Made by a program: the position numbers and the translations under genes
DNA from: Glebionis coronaria
Lineage: Eukaryota > Streptophyta > Magnoliopsida > Asterales > Asteraceae
Length of the DNA stretch: 64,000 nt
Direction: 5' to 3'
Assembly (NCBI GenBank): GCA_025667525.1
Contig: CM046874.1
Span: 426,582,400-426,646,399 of the forward strand
In this document: positions 56,801-64,000 of the stretch, piece by piece
Layout: the number at the start of each line of letters is the position of its first letter
Numbering within the stretch: position 1 is the stretch's first letter
Notes under the pieces: model-generated
The model's input: the letters and a program-made list of their open reading frames with translations, nothing else
Told to the model about the DNA's origin: nothing
The model's database searches: none

Positions 56801-58308
56801 GACTGTTATATCTGCCTAGAATGCTAGAGGCATTTGGTGTACGAGACGTGGAGAATGATCTATAAGGATCATGAACGTCTCTAACACATATTCAATCATA
56901 TTGATTGAACATTTGGCAAAGGTGAGGGTGGAGTTAAGTGATGAAAGAAAAATATGCAAGGCCAAGTACCATCTGGGAAAGGCAAGCATGGTTGATGAGA
57001 CATGGAATAAGAAGAATGAAGTGAAGCTGAGACGAACTTGAACTATATGGATGACGTATTAGGGTGGTTTGGATAAAGGATATAGGTTGCACGAGTTGAG
57101 TTGTCTAAAGTAGAGAACGCGTCAGCGTGTATATTGCGTGGCTTGGACAATCGTAGGGAGGAAAGGGACGTAGACTATACTTCCTACATAGATAGGAGTA
57201 GCTTAGAAAGGGGCGATGTAAGGACGAAATTGGTGAAAGGGATACATAATGGGGTGGAGGAATAAGTAAGATGAGAGTTAGGTGATAGTCGATAGACTGA
57301 CTAATTCATCTCATATTTCAAGAGAAATGAGAAGTCACGTGGTTGAGAAGTTGGAAGGATTGCGTACGGATGTGATGGAATAGAGGGTTTTGCGTAAAGG
57401 TTAGCCTAATATGTATGGAGTGCCTTATGAAGGATTATGGCAAGGGAAGAAACAAAGGGAAGCATCACATCGTGATGTATGGTAGGAGTTGATGAACATG
57501 ATTGGATATGAGTATATCCAGCTAACTAGAAAAAGATAGGCAAGTGAGATATTTATACAACCTTAGGTGTTACACTGAGGGCATGTGTGATTGATTTAGA
57601 GGTAGTTCAGAAACTCGTTAGCGATGGCTGAGTTTTCATATAATGATAGTTATCGTACTAGAAGTCGATAAATGCCATTTTTGGCACTATATGAAAGGAT
57701 AGGGTGAGTTGTCCCTAATGTGGACTAGAATTGGTAAAAGAGGCTATTAATGTGGTAATGGTGTTTGTGGATAGAATGAGAGCAACAAGGGATGCTATGT
57801 AGAAAAGGAGAAAACCACTAGATTTAGTGACAAAGTTATGTAGGGAGTTTCACCCATAGTAACGGGTGGTATGTTTTGGTAAAATGGAAGAGTTGATGTA
57901 GAGTTTTGTAGGTCCATTTATGATCTTTGGAAAGATCGGACCATTAGCTTATGAGCATAGAATTACCTGGGGAAAATGAGTTGTATACATGATACATTTC
58001 ATGTATTGAGATTGGTAAATGTTGTTTGAGAATGCATTGTGCATGTACGGTTATTCGGGACTTGTGTTAATGAGAGTCTTTGTTTTATCAAAGAGTCATT
58101 TGTGAGATTTATTGACTGTGAGGTCAAGAGTTTGGCAATGAGTTTAATTATTTTTGGTTTTTATATGTGGTATTTTGAAACTTGAACTAAAGTTCACGTG
58201 GAAATGAGAGGAGTTCATTTAGAACAAGTATCCTCGTGTGATTTGTTGTTTGTGTGTTTGATCCTAAGGAGTAAATCTCGTGACGAGATTTCTATTAGGA
58301 GGGAGTGA
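53823..58308 (+). pseudogene. Gypsy-C interior, decayed gag-pol
   Basis: No long frame survives. Legible relics in order: RT around 56330-56475 (KRVCMNIYK then [19 protein letters not shown]), integrase around 57280-57335 (VIVDRLTNSSHISREM), and the integrase GPF segment around 57905-57970 (VGPFMIFGKIGPLAYEHRIT). Between 53823 and 56300, where gag and protease should lie, I recognise no motif. A purine tract (58297-58308, AGGAGGGAGTGA) precedes the 3' LTR. Decay is far beyond that of the LTRs. Confidence 0.8.
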
Positions 58309-61122
<2,814 letters not shown>

Positions 61123-61734
61123 CCTGACATCATGTTTGATGTGTTCCTTTGTGCAAGACAACAAGTGACACTAATAGAGTGCCATCTGTTTGCTGTGAAG
61201 AGGATCTTTAGGTATCTCAAATGTCACCATACTCTAGGACTTTGGTATCCTAAGGACTCACCCTTTGAGCTAGTAGCGTACTCAGGCAGTGACTATGCTG
61301 GTGACAACAATGATAGAAAGTCTACAACATGTGGATGTCAATTTTTGGGGAGTAGGCTTATATCATGGCAGTGCAAAAAGCAAACAATCCTGGCAACTTC
61401 CACAACTGAAGCTGAATATGTGGCAGCTGCTGCATGCTTTTGACAAGTCTTATGGATCCAGAATCAGTTTGCTTGATTAAGGTTATAATTTTCTTAAAAC
61501 CAAGATTTTCATTGATAACAACAGTACAATCTAATTATCAAAAATCCTATTTTACACACTAAAACTAAACATATTGAAATCAGACATCACTTTATTAGAG
61601 AATGTTTTGAAAAATGTTTAAGTATACGTAAATCTATTGATACAGAACTTAATGTTGCTGATCATTTGACAAAACCTTTTGACATAGGGAGATTTCAGTA
61701 CTTAGTAACAAGTATTGGGATGGTTAATCCCTAA
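61123..61734 (+). pseudogene. pol: Copia-A RNase H and pol end
   Basis: 61117-61443 reads CHLFAVKRIFRYLKCHHTLG, SGSDYAGDNNDRKSTTCGC and STTEAEYVAAAACF, then a stop at 61441-61443 (a Cys codon in copia-B). Homology continues with stops through HIEIRHHFIRECFEKCL and GRFQYLVTSIGMVNP to the natural pol stop at 61732-61734. Against copia-B, 13 of 86 aligned residues differ. Active-site acidic residues remain legible but the frame is broken. Confidence 0.9.
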
Positions 61735-62837
61735 ACATTATGTCTGTGAGTTCTTGTGTATATTCTGGATTGTATCATTGTATGTTATTATTGAATTTCT
61801 AGTTAGTTTCGTTTTAATGCCACTGTTTTTAACAAGGTTTCCCCTGCTTGGGTTATTTCCCATGCTTGGGTTATTTCCCCTGCTTAGGTTCTTTCCTCTT
61901 GCTTGGGTTGTTTCCCCTATCTGAGTTGTTCTTTTTATGAGTGGCTTGTATGTGGTTTTAGACTAAAAATACAGGAATCATATTGAAGCCTTGTGTGCCT
62001 TGCTGATGGATTTGGTATGTACTCTATGTGTAAGGGGAGGGTTAGGTCAAACCTTTAGGACTCAGGGTATCCTTAGGATACTCATGTATGATAATAGATC
62101 ATACCCATAGGTAAGTGAGGGCTTGGGACTATGAAAACTTGCTACAAGGCTTGTTGGAGTTCTGAGACCTTGAGGTACTGTAATGTGCATCTAATTTTTC
62201 TACTTGAGCAGCTTGCTGGTCAACATGGAATATTTTAGATGCATGTTGCCAAGACTGCTGACCATAGGTATTGCATGGTTGGGAAGGATTCCTGGGTATG
62301 AATAATCTTTTTTGGATGACCTAGTTTTTGGGTAAACTTATGTACTAACTCTATTTTTGGGGAAGTTGGTGAATGTAGGACACTTGAGTTCTTGTGTATC
62401 ATGTGGGATCACATGTGCATATGGGAAGTGCTATTTACCTTATTCTTATTTAATATGAGTTTTTACCCTTAGGAAAGTTTCCCATGCTATGGAATTATTT
62501 TCCCCTACTTATACAAATCCCCCTGCTTGTGAAAGGTTCCCCTGTTTGACCGTTGACCAATATGATCGTTACCCCTGTTTATAGCCGTTGGGCTTGTTGA
62601 TAACTTTTTGGTTAGGGAATATTTTAAAATATTTAGAAGATATTTAAGGCGACTTCTTCGCTGATTGGTTTCCTATTTTAATAATTTCAAATCTTTTTAT
62701 TCAAGTTGAAAATTTGGTTCAATCAAAATTCTTCTAATTCTCCTATATAAATTGAATTCCCTTAACCAGCAGGCCTAAGTCTTTCATACGATCACCTAAC
62801 CTTTCATCTAAACTTTCATCAAATCAAGAGAATTCTA
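61735..62837 (+). other. Copia-A pol-to-aORF spacer
   Basis: 1.1 kb, non-coding, matching the copia-B spacer. TTCCCCTGCT occurs exactly at 61839 and 61875, with near-matches at 61853, 61905, 62466, 62501, 62518 and 62547. The shared block ATTCCCTTAACCAGCAGG lies about 80 bp before the aORF. Confidence 0.65.
62744..62837 (+). promoter_or_regulatory. Candidate promoter of the copia-A accessory ORF
   Basis: TATATAAA at 62744-62751 lies 87 bp before the ATG at 62838, followed by a shared block (TTCCCTTAACCAGCAGG) and a C/T/A-rich leader. A transcript starting about 30 bp downstream of the TATA box would have a leader of some 60 bases. It is a prediction; the copia-B counterpart of the TATA box is degraded. 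Confidence 0.4.
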
Positions 62838-64000
62838 ATGGCGCTCAAAATTGTTGAATATCACAACCAAGTTGCTATTCTATCTACTGATCATCCAGCA
62901 TTCGGTGAGGTTGTGGCTTATCTAAGGGCAGGTTACTTCAGGTTAGCCCTTGTTCTTAATCCTCAAATCTATACCTCACACATTCAACAATTTTGGTCGA
63001 ATTCTACGATTGAAATAGTGGATGGAGAGGTTAGAATCAAGAGCCTGGTTGATGGTCACCCCAAAGTGGTAACACTTGCCTCCATTTGAGACAAGCTTGT
63101 GTTAGATGATGAGGATGGGGTGATCAACATACTTGAGGATGAAATATTTGAAAACCTTTCCAATGGGGTATAACATAGCAGACAATCAAAAACTAAAACT
63201 TTATAAAGGCTAGTTTACACCTCATTAGAAATTTTTTATCCATACCATTTTATAATGCTTAAGTTCCAAAACCACTGCTTTAAATGAATTTGACAGCAAA
63301 GTTGCCACTGTTGTGGTTTTTTTGGCTACAGGAAGGAAATTTTGTTTTTCTCAAATGATTTCTGAAAATATGGTTAAAAGTGTGAAGAGCCGTAGAAAAT
63401 TATGTATGTATCCAAGGTTTGTGGAACTCTTGATTGATATGCACCAGCATGGTCCTATTAAACACAAAAACTACTTCACTGTCACAGCCATTCTCCTAAA
63501 TTGTTCAACGAACTCTTTACACCTTCACCACAATCTTCTAGCCGTACAGTATCCCTCACACAGACCATGCTAAATTTAATTCGAAGTGAAGCTGCTAAAA
63601 GACCCACAGCAGCCCAATCCCCACTTCGAGATTCCCCTGCTTCTGATTCCCCTACCAATGTTCTTCCCACTATTGATCACCTTTTGAAAGAAGAACAAAA
63701 CACAGATCTGCTAGGTCTCCCTTGCCTAGATCATCTTCACCTGTAGCAGAAAGGGAAGCCTCCATGGGTATGGAGCAATCTAGGGGTTTGGCTGCCACTA
63801 CTGCCTCACACACATTGGGTGAGCAGGACAGTGACACCATAGCTAATTCCTCTCCCCCACTCCATGATACCTTCTTGGGAGAGCAATCTCCCATTAGGGT
63901 TGAGAGTAGTCTGCAACCTCTATCTATACTAGAATTGACGGCTATGTACATCAGCTTACAAAAGCAGAATGCACATTTGGTACAAATAGTCACAAAGCAA
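62838..64000 (+). pseudogene. Copia-A accessory ORF (continues past window)
   Basis: ATG at 62838. The first 83 codons (AGYFRLALVLNPQIYTSHIQ, VDGEVRIKSLVDGHPKVVTL) match the copia-B aORF at 49 of 83 residues by hand count. A stop at 63087-63089, then frame changes. The continuing homology is 63290-63480 (FLATGRKFCFSQMISENMVK, MYPRFVELLIDMHQHGPIKH), then 63501-63746 (SPLRDSPASDSPTN), and after another shift LAATT, EQDSDTI and PLSILELTAMYISLQKQNAH up to the edge. Pseudogene by several disruptions. The protein family has no function known to me. Confidence 0.65.

Overview
This window is nuclear DNA of a flowering plant, most likely of the daisy family (Asteraceae). The family guess rests on a Ty1/copia lineage carrying an extra open reading frame behind pol, a protein type I recall from daisy-family annotations; it is inference from memory. 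I found no host gene, RNA gene or CRISPR array. Essentially all of the 64 kb is transposable elements inserted into one another.

Layout, outermost first. (0) Positions 1-1401 hold a decayed Ty3/gypsy pol on the minus strand. (1) Copia-A, plus strand, 5'-truncated, starts near 1402 and runs off the right edge. It is cut by three insertions: an unclassified LTR-like element (4088-5937), a LINE with everything nested in it (6521-51025), and gypsy-C (51153-61122, target duplication CCTGA). (2) The LINE is 5'-truncated and is split by (3) copia-B, minus strand, 8943-50582, duplication CAGAT. (4) An Athila-type gypsy element, plus strand, 19992-47658, duplication AGGAT, sits in the first codons of copia-B gag. 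(5) A Tekay/Del-type chromovirus, minus strand, 20429-33334, duplication AGTTT, sits in the 5' LTR of the Athila element. LTR-pair differences counted by eye (about 5% for copia-B, about 0.5% for Athila, two bases seen in 3234 for Tekay) agree with this order.

Coding content. The Tekay element is the only one that looks intact: a 1539-codon gag-pol with all expected motifs plus a separate ORF upstream of gag with no family I recognise. The Athila gag-pol is one reading frame broken by two stop codons. Copia-A, copia-B, the LINE and gypsy-C are pseudogenes. Both copia copies carry, after pol and a spacer of about 1.1 kb, an accessory ORF (aORF) that in copia-B spans about 3 kb; a TATA-like box precedes it in copia-A.

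The best leads are the copia aORF and its faster divergence than pol, a sense-oriented decamer (TTCCCCTGCT) scattered through the LTR, leader, spacer and coding parts of the copia family, the upstream ORF and candidate leader intron of the Tekay element, a 19-copy core repeat with a 25-bp period in the 4088-5937 insertion, and the evidence that gypsy-C moved when its own genes were already decayed.
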